Origin: Leptospira biflexa serovar Patoc strain 'Patoc 1 (Paris)' | GTDB taxonomy: Bacteria; Spirochaetota; Leptospiria; Leptospirales; Leptospiraceae | Length of the DNA: 64,000 nt | Assembly: GCF_000017685.1 (NCBI RefSeq) | Contig: NC_010602.1 | Span: forward strand, 1,187,001-1,251,000 | Direction of reading: 5' to 3' | In this document: positions 8,839 to 18,293 of the stretch, piece after piece | Position numbering within the stretch: the stretch's first letter is position 1 | Layout: every line of letters starts with the position of its first letter | Notes under the pieces: model-generated | The model's database searches: none | What the model saw: the letters and a program-made list of their open reading frames with translations, nothing else | What the model was told of the DNA's origin: nothing | Translations under genes and position numbers: made by a program

Positions 8839-9483
8839 TTACGTAGGTTTACGTTTCTGATTCACTATCCTTTGGAAATCAGAGATATTGTGAATAACAA
8901 TTTTATCTGGATAGAGGTCCAGTTTCCCAGTTTTTACATATTGCATGAGGACTTTTTGGACTTCGCCTACGGGTTGTGCACACCAATTGGCAATGTCATC
9001 CACAGTCGCGGAAAGGATGATTTCATTATACACATCATTATTATACTGCTTTTCGTATAACATCACAAAGACGTCGCAGACCTTCCCGATGATATCATCC
9101 ATAAGAAGGATCATGAGGCGCCTTTTTTGGTCATAAATCCGAAACGAAAAAATATGGAGTAATTTCATCGCAAGGGCAGGGTTTTTGGTCATGAGCATCT
9201 CAAAATTGGCGCGATTGAAATTCAGTGCTTTGACCTCTGTTACGGCAATGGCAGTGGCGGATCTCGGTTGTTCTTCTAAGATTGCCATTTCACCCAAAAT
9301 ATCCCCTGATTCCAATACATCTAAGGTTTTGATGCTTGTCCCGATGGTTTTTGTGATTTTGACTTTTCCTTCTTTGATGAGGTAAAAATCGTTCCCAGGT
9401 TCGTATTCGCAAAACAAAACTTCGTTTGGTTGGAATACCTTTCCAAATTTTCCAAACATGGCTTCCAACATTTGGTCGTTCAC
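8839..9483 (-). CDS. CRP/FNR-like cyclic-nucleotide-binding protein
   Basis: A 214-residue protein. Residues about 15-115 form a cNMP-binding barrel ([35 protein letters not shown]), including the phosphate-binding GEMA..RSA cassette. A long helix and a C-terminal region resembling the CRP winged helix follow; the putative recognition part ([20 protein letters not shown]) is a good but divergent helix-turn-helix. It may be a cAMP-responsive regulator. The GTG start overlaps the upstream stop by four bases (GTGA), with GGAGGGAG before it, so translation is coupled to the cNMP-TPR gene. Confidence 0.85.
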   Translation of the reverse strand: MNDQMLEAMFGKFGKVFQPNEVLFCEYEPGNDFYLIKEGKVKITKTIGTSIKTLDVLESGDILGEMAILEEQPRSATAIAVTEVKALNFNRANFEMLMTKNPALAMKLLHIFSFRIYDQKRRLMILLMDDIIGKVCDVFVMLYEKQYNNDVYNEIILSATVDDIANWCAQPVGEVQKVLMQYVKTGKLDLYPDKIVIHNISDFQRIVNQKRKPT

Positions 9484-10553
9484 GATCTCCCTCCTTTGAG
9501 TTTGGATTTCGCATCTTCTGAGATACTATCATCCATTGGAGGCATCTGTGTTACCTTTTGAAAGAGTTGTTTGGATTTTTCTTTATCGCCGGAGGCTTCT
9601 GTTGCGAGAGCCAAATGGTAAAGGTTTTCTTTCAGCAAAAGTCCTTTTGGGTATCGTTTGATAAAATTGGAAAAATGAGAAATGGCACTTGGGTAATCTT
9701 TCGCTTTGAAACTCGATTTACCCATGTAAAAAAGGGAATTTTCGACAAATTGTTCTTCTTCTTGGGTCACGGAATCTGTCCGATCCGAAACCTTTTTGAA
9801 TAGATCGATGGCATCCGCATACTTTCCCGCATTCATAAATGTCGATGCCTTATCGTATTGGGAAAGGATAGAATTTGGATCGACGTTCGACGTTGCATTC
9901 GGCGCTTGCACTGCCATCGTCTTCAACATCTCTTGGAGTTTCCCTGTTTGGGATCCTGGTTCCGGTTTATAAACTAACTCTTGTATGGTGAGAGGAAATG
10001 GAGTTTTTTTACGTGCAAGGTCTAGAAGTTGTTTGGCACGATCCAAGTACATTCCGTCCGGATAATGTTGGATGTATTTTTCAAATGCATAAGCCGCATG
10101 ATCAAAGTTACCATTTTTATAAAAAACTTCTGCGACATTCATGAGTTCAAATGCAGGGTTCTTGGCTTCCCCTTGTCCGAGGATTTCCCTAACCTGTCTA
10201 TGGACTTGCCGTAGTTGGCTTGAAAAGACTTTGAGCATTTTGATGATGAGATGGGTTTTGTCGGAGACAAATTTTTCAAATTCAGGGACTTTGAAGACAA
10301 GGACAGTCGCTGCTCCAATGACTTGTGCTGTTTCTTCTCTAGGATAACGCCCTATGGCACTCTTCACACCAAAAAACTCACCAAGTTTCACATCTTCTTT
10401 GAGTTCCACACCATTGATATTCGTGTAAGTTAGTACAACTCGGCCTTTTTGTAGTACAAAGATATCTTCTGCTTTGTCTTTCTCAAAGTAGACGATGGAA
10501 CCACCTTTGTAATTACGAATTATCGGACCTGTCAACTCATGCCTCGCTTGCAC
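9480..10553 (-). CDS. cNMP-binding domain fused to TPR repeats
   Basis: About 357 residues. The N-terminal part is a cyclic-nucleotide-binding barrel ([35 protein letters not shown]). It is followed by a long helix and by several tetratricopeptide or YbgF-like repeats ([30 protein letters not shown]). No DNA-binding domain is visible, so it probably acts through protein contacts rather than on promoters. The start is uncertain: I use the GTG ten bases after the upstream stop; an in-frame TTG at 10604 and one at 10535 (with GAGG before it) are alternatives. It is translationally coupled to the CRP-like gene downstream. Confidence 0.8.
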   Translation of the reverse strand: MQARHELTGPIIRNYKGGSIVYFEKDKAEDIFVLQKGRVVLTYTNINGVELKEDVKLGEFFGVKSAIGRYPREETAQVIGAATVLVFKVPEFEKFVSDKTHLIIKMLKVFSSQLRQVHRQVREILGQGEAKNPAFELMNVAEVFYKNGNFDHAAYAFEKYIQHYPDGMYLDRAKQLLDLARKKTPFPLTIQELVYKPEPGSQTGKLQEMLKTMAVQAPNATSNVDPNSILSQYDKASTFMNAGKYADAIDLFKKVSDRTDSVTQEEEQFVENSLFYMGKSSFKAKDYPSAISHFSNFIKRYPKGLLLKENLYHLALATEASGDKEKSKQLFQKVTQMPPMDDSISEDAKSKLKGGRS

Positions 10554-10560
10554 TTCATTT

Positions 10561-11790
10561 TCAAAAATTAGGTAAAAAAGCCAAACTCTTTTTGTAACCA
10601 ACACTCTCAGAAACTTGTTTCATGAGTTTTTTTGGTGAACCCGCAACCAACTTGTTTTTCCCATCAATGACAAATTCTTCTGTACTCAATCCAAACTCTT
10701 GGAAGAGTGACAAAAATTCCGAAGATCCATAAATCGGATAACCATCAATCACGACCAAATCAATATGTTTCCAATGCAAATCAGAGACATTGAGTTCAGT
10801 GCTTTTTTTCTCATCATTCACAACAACAAAGTCACACTTGAGTCCAGGCATGAGGGCATTTGGATTTCCCATTCGAAAGGCTTTCCTTGGATTTTCTGTG
10901 ATCATTTTGAATAAGTCTGAATCTGAGAGTTCTTCACCATACAATCCAAAGTAAATGGATTTGGCTGTCTTTATTTCTTCTAAGAAATGGTTGGATCCAC
11001 TCGGGGAGGACTCTGTCCCCAAACAGACGTTAACTCCTCTTTCCAAAAACAGTTTGATATTGGTTGTTTTTCCAAAGATATGTAGGTTGGAAGTAGGGCA
11101 CCATACCACGGAGGCCCCTTTTTCTGCAATTTTATCTGCTTCTTTTGGTCCAAAGGGCAAACAATGGACAAGGACAGAATGGGCGCCGAGTGCATCCATC
11201 TTCTCTAAGTAACGAAGGGATTGTTTGGAATCATCATCCAAACCTTCTGCCAAATGTGTGACAAAGGGAAGGTTTGCATGTTCTGCCATTCGGTATTCGA
11301 GCGCTGGACCTTCTCCCCAATCCAAACTATAGTTCCCAACGGAATGGGCTAAGGTATAATCCGAAATCAACTTCACTGGTAAAATCCCGCGAAAAGGATT
11401 TTGGACAAAATGAGGGATGTGATCAAAGACAGATGTCACACCTGCAAATAAGTTTTTATAGGCACCAAGGTAATAGAGTATTTCAGGATCAATTTGTTGG
11501 CGTTCTGCAAACACACCTGAACTTTTGTATAAATTATCATAGGACAACCATGATAGGTGTTTTTCTGTTCCACCCACTTTTGGCAGGTAACTGGCAAGGA
11601 GATGGTCATGGGAATTGATGAAACCAGGGTAGAGTTTTTTCCCTTTTAAGGAAATGGAAAACATAACATTGTTCGAGGGAATGGAGTCTTCTATCTTTGT
11701 GATAGTTTCCCCTGTAAAAACGATGTCCTTGGTTTCCATTTTTCCATTTTGGTACATGGACGCGGATTGTAGTAAGATGGGACGGGTCAT
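10561..11790 (-). CDS. amidohydrolase-superfamily metal-dependent hydrolase
   Basis: A 409-residue protein of the MtaD/ATZ-like amidohydrolase group. Metal ligands expected in this fold are visible: His61 and His63 (NSHDH), His179 (THLAEG) and His209 (VHC). The usual catalytic or metal Asp of the GTDS motif is Glu260 here (LGTESSPSGSNH). Such enzymes deaminate or dechlorinate purines, S-adenosylhomocysteine or similar ring compounds; this substrate is unknown. The ATG overlaps the stop of the LysM/M23 gene by four bases, and the gene lies directly upstream of the cNMP-TPR gene, so it is inside an operon. Confidence 0.82.
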   Translation of the reverse strand: MTRPILLQSASMYQNGKMETKDIVFTGETITKIEDSIPSNNVMFSISLKGKKLYPGFINSHDHLLASYLPKVGGTEKHLSWLSYDNLYKSSGVFAERQQIDPEILYYLGAYKNLFAGVTSVFDHIPHFVQNPFRGILPVKLISDYTLAHSVGNYSLDWGEGPALEYRMAEHANLPFVTHLAEGLDDDSKQSLRYLEKMDALGAHSVLVHCLPFGPKEADKIAEKGASVVWCPTSNLHIFGKTTNIKLFLERGVNVCLGTESSPSGSNHFLEEIKTAKSIYFGLYGEELSDSDLFKMITENPRKAFRMGNPNALMPGLKCDFVVVNDEKKSTELNVSDLHWKHIDLVVIDGYPIYGSSEFLSLFQEFGLSTEEFVIDGKNKLVAGSPKKLMKQVSESVGYKKSLAFLPNF

Positions 11791-12440
11791 TCATAGCCCC
11801 TTTGTAAAACCAATTCTGGATTGAGATTGGCTTTGTTTTGGTTGATTTGAAAATAAAGTCCCTTGTCTTTCGATAGGATTCCCAATCGATCTTTTGCTTT
11901 CACTTCTTGTCCCTCTGTGACTTGGATCCTTTCCAAATTTCCATACACCGAATACAGTCCATTCTCATGTTCTAAAATCACAAAGTTTTCATAACCATCC
12001 ATATAATCCACATGGACCACTTTACCAGAGAAACTGGCACGAACGAGGGAAGAGGTACCTCGTTGGAATTGGATTCCTTTGTATGGGTCGTATGTGAGTT
12101 CGGAAAACTTCTTTTGGATTTTTTCTTTCTGCACAAGAGGGTAGGAAATTTTTTCTTTTATCTTTGGATCCGACGAAATGGATTTGATTTCATTGTCTTT
12201 CGGGATTCGTAATTTTTCATTTTCGTATAAATTTTCTTGGATGGTGCGACCGTTTAACTTTGCCAAGGTTTCCGGAGAAACCTTCAATTTACGTGCAATT
12301 CCATACCAGGAATCCCCTTTTGTCACACGGTAGGTAGAACCAATTCCATTCTTAGGAGATGGTTTGGGATTTTGTTTGGCGATGATCGAAGAAAAAAGGA
12401 AAACCAATCCCAAAGAAAGTAAAATGCTCTGTTTTCGCAT
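11787..12440 (-). CDS. exported LysM and M23-like peptidase-domain protein
   Basis: 217 residues beginning with a signal peptide (MRKQSILLSLGLVFLFSSIIA). A LysM domain follows (about residues 36-80: YRVTKGDSWYGIARKLKVS), then a C-terminal M23/LytM-like beta domain (VRASFSGKVVHVDYMDGYENFVILEHENG in parts). The H-x-x-x-D and H-x-H zinc ligands of active M23 peptidases are not evident, so it is probably a degenerate NlpD/EnvC-like protein that binds peptidoglycan and may activate an amidase. The ATG at 12440 is preferred, with AGGGA upstream. An in-frame extension to 12521 runs into the fusA terminator and is rejected. Confidence 0.82.
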   Translation of the reverse strand: MRKQSILLSLGLVFLFSSIIAKQNPKPSPKNGIGSTYRVTKGDSWYGIARKLKVSPETLAKLNGRTIQENLYENEKLRIPKDNEIKSISSDPKIKEKISYPLVQKEKIQKKFSELTYDPYKGIQFQRGTSSLVRASFSGKVVHVDYMDGYENFVILEHENGLYSVYGNLERIQVTEGQEVKAKDRLGILSKDKGLYFQINQNKANLNPELVLQRGYE

Positions 12441-12485
12441 AAAATCCCTAAGGGAAGTATCGACAGGAAAAAGGGAGAGGGCAAT

Positions 12486-12511
12486 AAAAAAGGCGGGAGG
12501 ACCCGCCTTTT
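12486..12511 (-). terminator. rho-independent terminator of fusA
   Basis: AAGGCGGG and CCCGCCTT pair around a four-base loop, and on the minus strand the hairpin is followed by six T. It is 30 bases beyond the fusA stop and before the LysM gene, so the downstream operon probably has its own promoter or depends on readthrough. Confidence 0.88.
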
Positions 12512-12541
12512 CCAAAATCAATTGGTTGTAAAAACGAAGAT

Positions 12542-14662
12542 TTATTCTTCGTCTTTGTTATTGACTTTGTATTTTTTCATGAGCTCGTCTGCTACGTTTC
12601 TTGGAACAGGAGCATACTTGGAGAATTCCATCGCAAACTCAGCCTTTCCTTGTGTCGACGAACGTAATACAGTCGAATACCCAAACATATCAGCAAGAGG
12701 AACTTCTGCTTCAATTTTCGCATAACCGTTCTCTTCTGTCGTGTTTAAGATCATACCACGTCTTTGGTTCACAGAGGCAAGGATGGCTCCTTGGAATTCT
12801 GTCGGTCCTTCCACTTCCACTCTCATGATTGGCTCAAGAATGATCGGAGCTGCTTTCGAGAATCCTTGGCGGAATCCGTAACGAGCACCAATTTGGAAGG
12901 CCATATCCGATGAATCCACATCATGGTAAGCACCGTCATTGATCACACAACGAACTCCAATGATAGGGAATCCAATGAGAGATCCTCTCTCTAAACAAGA
13001 GCGAAAACCCTTATCGCAAGAACCGATGTATTCGCGAGGGATGGATCCACCCACAATTTTATCCACGAATTCGTAGTCTTTTCCTTCTTCTTGGGGGATT
13101 GGTTCGATAAAACCTGCCACTCGAGAGAACTGACCTTGACCACCCGTTTGTTTTTTGTGTGTGTAGTCGAAATCGGCAGCCTTAGTGATGGTTTCACGGT
13201 AAGCAACTTGCGGAGCTCCTGTGACTAAATCCACTCCGTATTCCCGTTTCATACGTTCGATGTACACTTCGAGGTGGAGTTCTCCCATCCCTTTGATGAT
13301 GGTTTGTCCCGACTCTTTGTCGATTTCTGTTTGGAAAGTTGGGTCTTCCTTTGTGAATCGGTTGAGAGCTTTCGCAAGGTTTGGAAGTTGTTTGGATTCT
13401 TTACATTCGATGGTAAGTGAAATCACCGGGTTTGGAACAAACATAGACTCCATCGTCACTTTTGCTTTTCCATCAGTGAAGGTATCCCCAGAGGCACAAT
13501 CAATACCAAATAGAGCAACAATGTCACCTGCTTCTGCTTTTGCGATATCTTCCATATCGTTTGAGTGCATACGAACCAGACGTCCAATGTTATGGCGTTT
13601 GTTGTTTGAGGAGTTATAGATCGTCATCCCTTTTTCGAGTCTACCTTGGTAAACACGAACGTAAGTTAACTGACCGTATCGCCCGTCTTCTAATTTGAAG
13701 GCAAGGCAAACGAGTGGTTTTTCTGGATCGGATTCCAAATTGAATTCGTTTTCTTCGTTTCCAATTTCTTTTGCTTTGTTTTCCACATCGTATGGAGATG
13801 CGAGGTAATCTGCAACGCCATCAAGGAGTCTTTGTACCCCTTTGTTTTTAAACGCGGAACCCATAAATACAGGAACAAATTTCAGTGCGAGTACTCCACG
13901 ACGGATCGCTTCTTTCACTCGCGCTTCAGAAGGAGTTCCTTCCAACATCTCTTCTGTGAGTTCGTCACTGAAAAGGGAAACTGCATCCAGAAGTGCCTCA
14001 CGTTTTTCGTTGGCTTGGTCTTTTAACTCATCTGGGATATCAGTGATTTTGATGTCTTGTCCGTTTGGACCTTCAAAATAATATGCCTTCATCTCCACAA
14101 GGTCAACGATCCCTTTCAGGTCGTTTTCGAGTCCGATGGGAAGTTGTACTGCATGTGCGTTGAGGTGGAGTTTTTCACGAAGTTGTTCGATGACGCGCCA
14201 TGGGTTCGCACCTGTTCTATCAAGTTTGTTGATAAAGGCAACACGCGGAACACTATAACGTTTCATCTGGCGGTCAACTGTAATGGACTGGGACTGAACA
14301 CCCGCAACCCCACAAAGGACCATAATCGCAGAGTCAAGGACACGAAGGGAACGTTCTACTTCGATCGTGAAGTCAACGTGGCCCGGAGTGTCAATGATGT
14401 TGATGGTGATGTCTTTCCATGTCGCATACGTTGCTGCGGATTGGATTGTGATCCCTCTTTCTCGTTCGAGGTCCATACTATCCATCGTAGCACCCACACC
14501 GTCTTTTCCACGTACTTCGTGGATGGCATGGATTTTGTTCGTATAAAATAAGATACGTTCTGTAAGGGTTGTTTTCCCAGAGTCAATGTGTGCGGAAATC
14601 CCGATGTTACGGATTCTTTCCAATTTTGGATCACGTTTGGTTGCTTGCGTCGCAGAGGTCAT
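12542..14662 (-). CDS. fusA: elongation factor G, spirochaete/mitochondrial EFG1 type
   Basis: A 706-residue translocation GTPase. The P-loop reads AHIDSGKTT rather than the common AHIDAGKTT. Switch I reads [32 protein letters not shown], in pieces identical in style to mitochondrial EFG1 and spirochaete spdEFG1. DTPGHVDF and NKLDR complete the G domain, and domains II-V follow to the end. It stands alone, outside a str operon with rpsL, rpsG and tuf. GAGGAAAAT precedes the ATG, and a strong terminator follows the gene. Spirochaetes often carry a second EF-G specialised for ribosome recycling; it is not in this window. Confidence 0.96.
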   Translation of the reverse strand: MTSATQATKRDPKLERIRNIGISAHIDSGKTTLTERILFYTNKIHAIHEVRGKDGVGATMDSMDLERERGITIQSAATYATWKDITINIIDTPGHVDFTIEVERSLRVLDSAIMVLCGVAGVQSQSITVDRQMKRYSVPRVAFINKLDRTGANPWRVIEQLREKLHLNAHAVQLPIGLENDLKGIVDLVEMKAYYFEGPNGQDIKITDIPDELKDQANEKREALLDAVSLFSDELTEEMLEGTPSEARVKEAIRRGVLALKFVPVFMGSAFKNKGVQRLLDGVADYLASPYDVENKAKEIGNEENEFNLESDPEKPLVCLAFKLEDGRYGQLTYVRVYQGRLEKGMTIYNSSNNKRHNIGRLVRMHSNDMEDIAKAEAGDIVALFGIDCASGDTFTDGKAKVTMESMFVPNPVISLTIECKESKQLPNLAKALNRFTKEDPTFQTEIDKESGQTIIKGMGELHLEVYIERMKREYGVDLVTGAPQVAYRETITKAADFDYTHKKQTGGQGQFSRVAGFIEPIPQEEGKDYEFVDKIVGGSIPREYIGSCDKGFRSCLERGSLIGFPIIGVRCVINDGAYHDVDSSDMAFQIGARYGFRQGFSKAAPIILEPIMRVEVEGPTEFQGAILASVNQRRGMILNTTEENGYAKIEAEVPLADMFGYSTVLRSSTQGKAEFAMEFSKYAPVPRNVADELMKKYKVNNKDEE

Positions 14663-14788
14663 ATTTTCCTCAAAAATAAGGTTAAAGTTGAATTGATTCT
14701 ACCAAAATCTGAAATGGACTGCGTTTGTAAAGTACTTGGGATTTTTGGTTAGAGGGAAAATCCTGGAGAAAGTAGAGAATAGGGAAAT

Positions 14789-16315
14789 ATGCCACTTGTT
14801 CGTTTCAAACGATTTTTTAGGACTTTGTCTTTTGCCCGCTTGGTCTGCCTGGGTTTTTTTGCGGCCATTTTCCTTGGTTCCTTTGCCCTTTATATTTCAG
14901 AAAGGGGAGAATTGTCGTATGTGGATAGCCTTTATCTATCCGCTTCCTCCATCTGTGTGACGGGTTTATCTCCCATCCCCCTTTCCGGTCTGAATCCATC
15001 TACCCATTGGATTATGTTATTTCTCATCCAACTGGGGGGCCTTGGGATCATCAGTTTTACGGTGATTGTGGGGTTTCTCATCACGAAAGGGATTTCTAGG
15101 AATGCTCGGTTCAATGCCTTTGTGGGTGCGGCCATCGACACTCAAACCGAAACTGAATCTTTGGCCACCAATGAAGTGAACCGGATTTTACTTTCTGTTA
15201 TCAATATTTCCTTCTCTATCGAAATCCTCGGAGCCATTGGATTGTACCTTCACATGCCAGAAGGTGCCGAAGGGAACAATACTCGTTGGTTTTTTTCGCT
15301 CTTTACCGCTATCTCTTCATTCAATAACGCTGGTTTTTCGATCACCGATGACTTAAGTGCTTTGAGGCTCGATCCATTTTCTCTCTACATTGTTTCAGGT
15401 CTTGTGATTTTTGGAGGGATTGGATTCCCTGTCATCATCCTTTTAGAAAAAGTCCTTCTGACCATTTTTGTAAGAATTGTATACCGAATTGAAGTGGTGG
15501 CCGAAACCTTAATGATGGAAAAGGCTCTCAAAACAGGGAATGTCCCTCGGTTTTTGTTATTACCTGCACAATTCTCTGCCATATTAGAAAATCGAATTGA
15601 AGAATACAATAAACACTTACGCGGTGAAACCACACGCATCCAATCCAAACTTTTGGTGTACGGATCGTCCGCTTTGTTATTATTTGGTTTTATTGGAATT
15701 TATTTTTTGGAACGATCCAATCCCCATACCTTTCACGGAATGGATTTGGTGGATAAAATATCCAATGCTTTTTTTATGTCGGTTTGTTCGAGAACCGCTG
15801 GATTCTCCACGATGGATTTGGGGCATTTGAATGATGCGACTGTGATCATCATCACCGTACTCATGTTTATCGGTGGTGGTCCTCAGGGAACGGCCGGTGG
15901 TATTAAAATTACCACATTCGTTTTGTTACTTGCCTATTTGAAAAATGTCATCCAACCTTCGAAGCCTGTGATGTTATTTGGGGAGACCGTTTCCAAATAT
16001 TCTGTTGCAGTCGCCATTCGCGTTTATTTTTTAGCAACAGTTTCTCTTGCATTTGTTTTCATTTTACTTGGAATTTTGGACCAAAACCAACATTCTCTTC
16101 ATGTCATATTTTTTGAATTGATCTCATCCTTCTCAACTGTTGGTTATAGTCTGAATCTTACCTCGCAATTGGGTGACATCGAAAAATTATTTTATGCGGC
16201 TGTCATGTATGTGGGTAGGGTTGGGATTTTTACGGTTCTCATTGCTGCCACAGGCCACTCTGGAGTTCCAAAAATGGGAACCGTGGATGATGGCGTAAAA
16301 ATCCAAGTGGGTTAA
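14789..16315 (+). CDS. potassium channel/transporter subunit, KtrB/TrkH family
   Basis: A 508-residue integral membrane protein with the four-fold P-loop architecture of the Trk/Ktr/HKT family. Pore-loop glycines appear in SSICVTGLSPIPL, SSFNNAGFSITDD, SVCSRTAGFSTMDL and SSFSTVGYS. ILLFIGGGPQGTAGGIK-like sequence (FIGGGPQGTAGGIKITT) is the conserved intramembrane loop of KtrB. It should let K+ in with Na+ or proton coupling. KtrB and TrkH need a regulatory RCK subunit (KtrA/TrkA), but none lies next to it. GGGAAAT precedes the ATG. Confidence 0.9.
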   Translation: MPLVRFKRFFRTLSFARLVCLGFFAAIFLGSFALYISERGELSYVDSLYLSASSICVTGLSPIPLSGLNPSTHWIMLFLIQLGGLGIISFTVIVGFLITKGISRNARFNAFVGAAIDTQTETESLATNEVNRILLSVINISFSIEILGAIGLYLHMPEGAEGNNTRWFFSLFTAISSFNNAGFSITDDLSALRLDPFSLYIVSGLVIFGGIGFPVIILLEKVLLTIFVRIVYRIEVVAETLMMEKALKTGNVPRFLLLPAQFSAILENRIEEYNKHLRGETTRIQSKLLVYGSSALLLFGFIGIYFLERSNPHTFHGMDLVDKISNAFFMSVCSRTAGFSTMDLGHLNDATVIIITVLMFIGGGPQGTAGGIKITTFVLLLAYLKNVIQPSKPVMLFGETVSKYSVAVAIRVYFLATVSLAFVFILLGILDQNQHSLHVIFFELISSFSTVGYSLNLTSQLGDIEKLFYAAVMYVGRVGIFTVLIAATGHSGVPKMGTVDDGVKIQVG

Positions 16316-16384
16316 AATGAATTCAAAAATCAGTTTTAGTATTTTAAGGGAAAGTAAGGATTGGTAGTTGTGAGTCTAGGTATC

Positions 16385-17395
16385 ATGAAATCGATTGATT
16401 CTTTATGGAAATCTCCAAATCTAACGAAAGAGGAAGAGGAAAAAGAAAAAACAAAGTCTGATCTGAAGGAAAGTCTCAAACGATTAGAATCGAGATTGGA
16501 ATCAGCAGAGATTTTAATCACAAATTCTCAATTAGAAGATGCTAAAATTATTTTGTATCACCTGAGTTACGATTTTATCAATTTCCAGAAAAAAAGGAAC
16601 AAAGAGACGCCGATCGTTCTTGGAGCCGATGTATCTGGTTTTGTGATTCCAGAATCTCCGATTAAAATCCAACCATTTCAGTTTCTAACACAACTCCCCT
16701 CCTTATCGACGTTAGACGAGGACGAAACCGATACTTACTTGGAGGAATGTTTCAATACTTATGATTTTTTGTCCCATGCGGTGGGAAAAGAAATCAAATC
16801 CATCTACAAAACTCAACTCGACGACTATCGTAAGCTTCGTCGAATTCAAATTTTTGGTTTCATTGTGATTCTCGTAACTACAATTTCTTCCTACTTGTAT
16901 TACCAGTATAAATATCCAGAATTTAAGGATCAAAACATCGAGTTATATTCTTTTTTGGACAAAGAACATTCTCAGACCACAGAGGATTCTAAACTTTCCA
17001 TTCCTTTGAAAAAAGAAGAAATTGGTAAATGGGTCGAACTGAGTTTCCCAATACCAGAAGCTATGAACCAGTTCGGTGGACTACGCATTGATCCTTTGCA
17101 ACAAAGGGGAATTCGATTTGTTTTGGATGATTTGCAGATTCTCGATGCCACAGGAAAGATTTTATATTCGAAAAAATTTATCGTCGGCAAATCTTTATTA
17201 CCAGAAGACTACCAAGATTTTTTAGCCATTGTGGATGTCAAAACCGCAGGAAAACAAGAACCTGGTGAGATTGTTGAGATGATCACTACAGGAAGAAATC
17301 CACAAATCCATTTGGTATTTCCTATGATTTACAATGCCAAAACCATCAAACTGAAAATGAAATACATAGAAGCCCATAAAGTGAAGAAAAAATGA
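16385..17395 (+). CDS. unrecognised single-pass membrane protein
   Basis: About 336 residues. The N-terminal 150 are hydrophilic and start with a charged coiled-coil-like stretch (residues about 13-45). One transmembrane helix follows (about residues 150-170), then a C-terminal domain of about 160 residues with a jelly-roll-like beta pattern. I do not recognise it. The start is uncertain: GTG at 16370 with AAGGA nine bases upstream, or TTG at 16361, are possible besides the ATG used. The stop overlaps the UbiA start by four bases (ATGA), so the two are translationally coupled. Confidence 0.7.
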   Translation: MKSIDSLWKSPNLTKEEEEKEKTKSDLKESLKRLESRLESAEILITNSQLEDAKIILYHLSYDFINFQKKRNKETPIVLGADVSGFVIPESPIKIQPFQFLTQLPSLSTLDEDETDTYLEECFNTYDFLSHAVGKEIKSIYKTQLDDYRKLRRIQIFGFIVILVTTISSYLYYQYKYPEFKDQNIELYSFLDKEHSQTTEDSKLSIPLKKEEIGKWVELSFPIPEAMNQFGGLRIDPLQQRGIRFVLDDLQILDATGKILYSKKFIVGKSLLPEDYQDFLAIVDVKTAGKQEPGEIVEMITTGRNPQIHLVFPMIYNAKTIKLKMKYIEAHKVKKK

Positions 17396-18291
17396 TTTAT
17401 TTCTACTTAAAACTCATGCGGATCCCTCAGTGGATCAAAAATATCATCCTATTTGCTGGATTGATTTTTTCCAAACGGATTTTTGATCTGCCATCTTTGA
17501 CTAAGGTCTGTTTGGCGTTCCTTTGTTTTTCTTTAGTGGCAAGTTGTCAGTATGTATTCAATGACTTCCTCGACCAAAAAGAGGATGCGAAACACCCGGA
17601 AAAAAAACATAGACCCCTTGCGAGTGGGGATTTGGATTCTGGCATTGCACTTGCCATCACAGGAGTTCTACTTCCAATTGCATTGATAGGTTCTTATAAA
17701 CTTTCACCAGTTTTCTTTTACCTTACAATCTTCTATTTACTCTTCAATATGTTATATAGTAAGGTTCTCAAACACATTGTGATTTTAGATGTGATGAGTA
17801 TCTCCATTGGATTTGTACTACGTGCCATCGCTGGGGCCGTTGTCATTGGAGTTGAGTTTTCTCACTGGTTACTTCTTTGTACATTCATGTTAGCTCTTTT
17901 TTGGGGATTCTCCAAACGAAGGGGAGAGATTAATATATTAAAAACAGATGCTGGCAAACATCGAAAAATATTGGAAGAGTATTCGATTGAATTCCTCGAT
18001 CTGATGATGGCTGTTGTGGCAACACTAACTCTCGTTAGTTACGTAATGTATGCTGTGAGCCCTGAAACCGCAAAAAGTTTAGGAACTCCTTATATGGTGT
18101 ATACAGTTCCGATTGTGGTATATGCCATTTTTCGTTCCTTGTATATCATTTATATTAAAAACATGGGCCATAACCCAACGAGGGCCATATTGACAGATGT
18201 GAGTGTTCTCGTTTCGGGTGCGATTTGGCTTGTTCTGATCTTATTTTTGATGTTTGGGAACTTATCGGGTCATCCACCAGTCTACCAATAG
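17392..18291 (+). CDS. UbiA-family prenyltransferase, decaprenyl-phosphate phosphoribosyltransferase-like
   Basis: A 299-residue protein with about eight or nine transmembrane helices. The first Asp-rich motif is NDFLDQKEDAKHPEKKHRP (Asn57, Asp58, Asp61, Asp65). The HPEKKHRPLASG extension is typical of the subgroup that moves phosphoribose from PRPP to polyprenyl phosphate (mycobacterial Rv3806c type), rather than of menaquinone or heme O enzymes. If so it would start a decaprenyl-phosphoryl-pentose pathway for cell-envelope glycans; no epimerase genes are next to it. It sits in a tight run with the membrane protein before it and a thioredoxin after it. Confidence 0.82.
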   Translation: MIYFYLKLMRIPQWIKNIILFAGLIFSKRIFDLPSLTKVCLAFLCFSLVASCQYVFNDFLDQKEDAKHPEKKHRPLASGDLDSGIALAITGVLLPIALIGSYKLSPVFFYLTIFYLLFNMLYSKVLKHIVILDVMSISIGFVLRAIAGAVVIGVEFSHWLLLCTFMLALFWGFSKRRGEINILKTDAGKHRKILEEYSIEFLDLMMAVVATLTLVSYVMYAVSPETAKSLGTPYMVYTVPIVVYAIFRSLYIIYIKNMGHNPTRAILTDVSVLVSGAIWLVLILFLMFGNLSGHPPVYQ

Positions 18292-18293
18292 AG

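Noticed and set aside
12441..12521. Longer start for the LysM/M23 protein
   Set aside because: It would put translation inside the fusA terminator and would bury the signal peptide.
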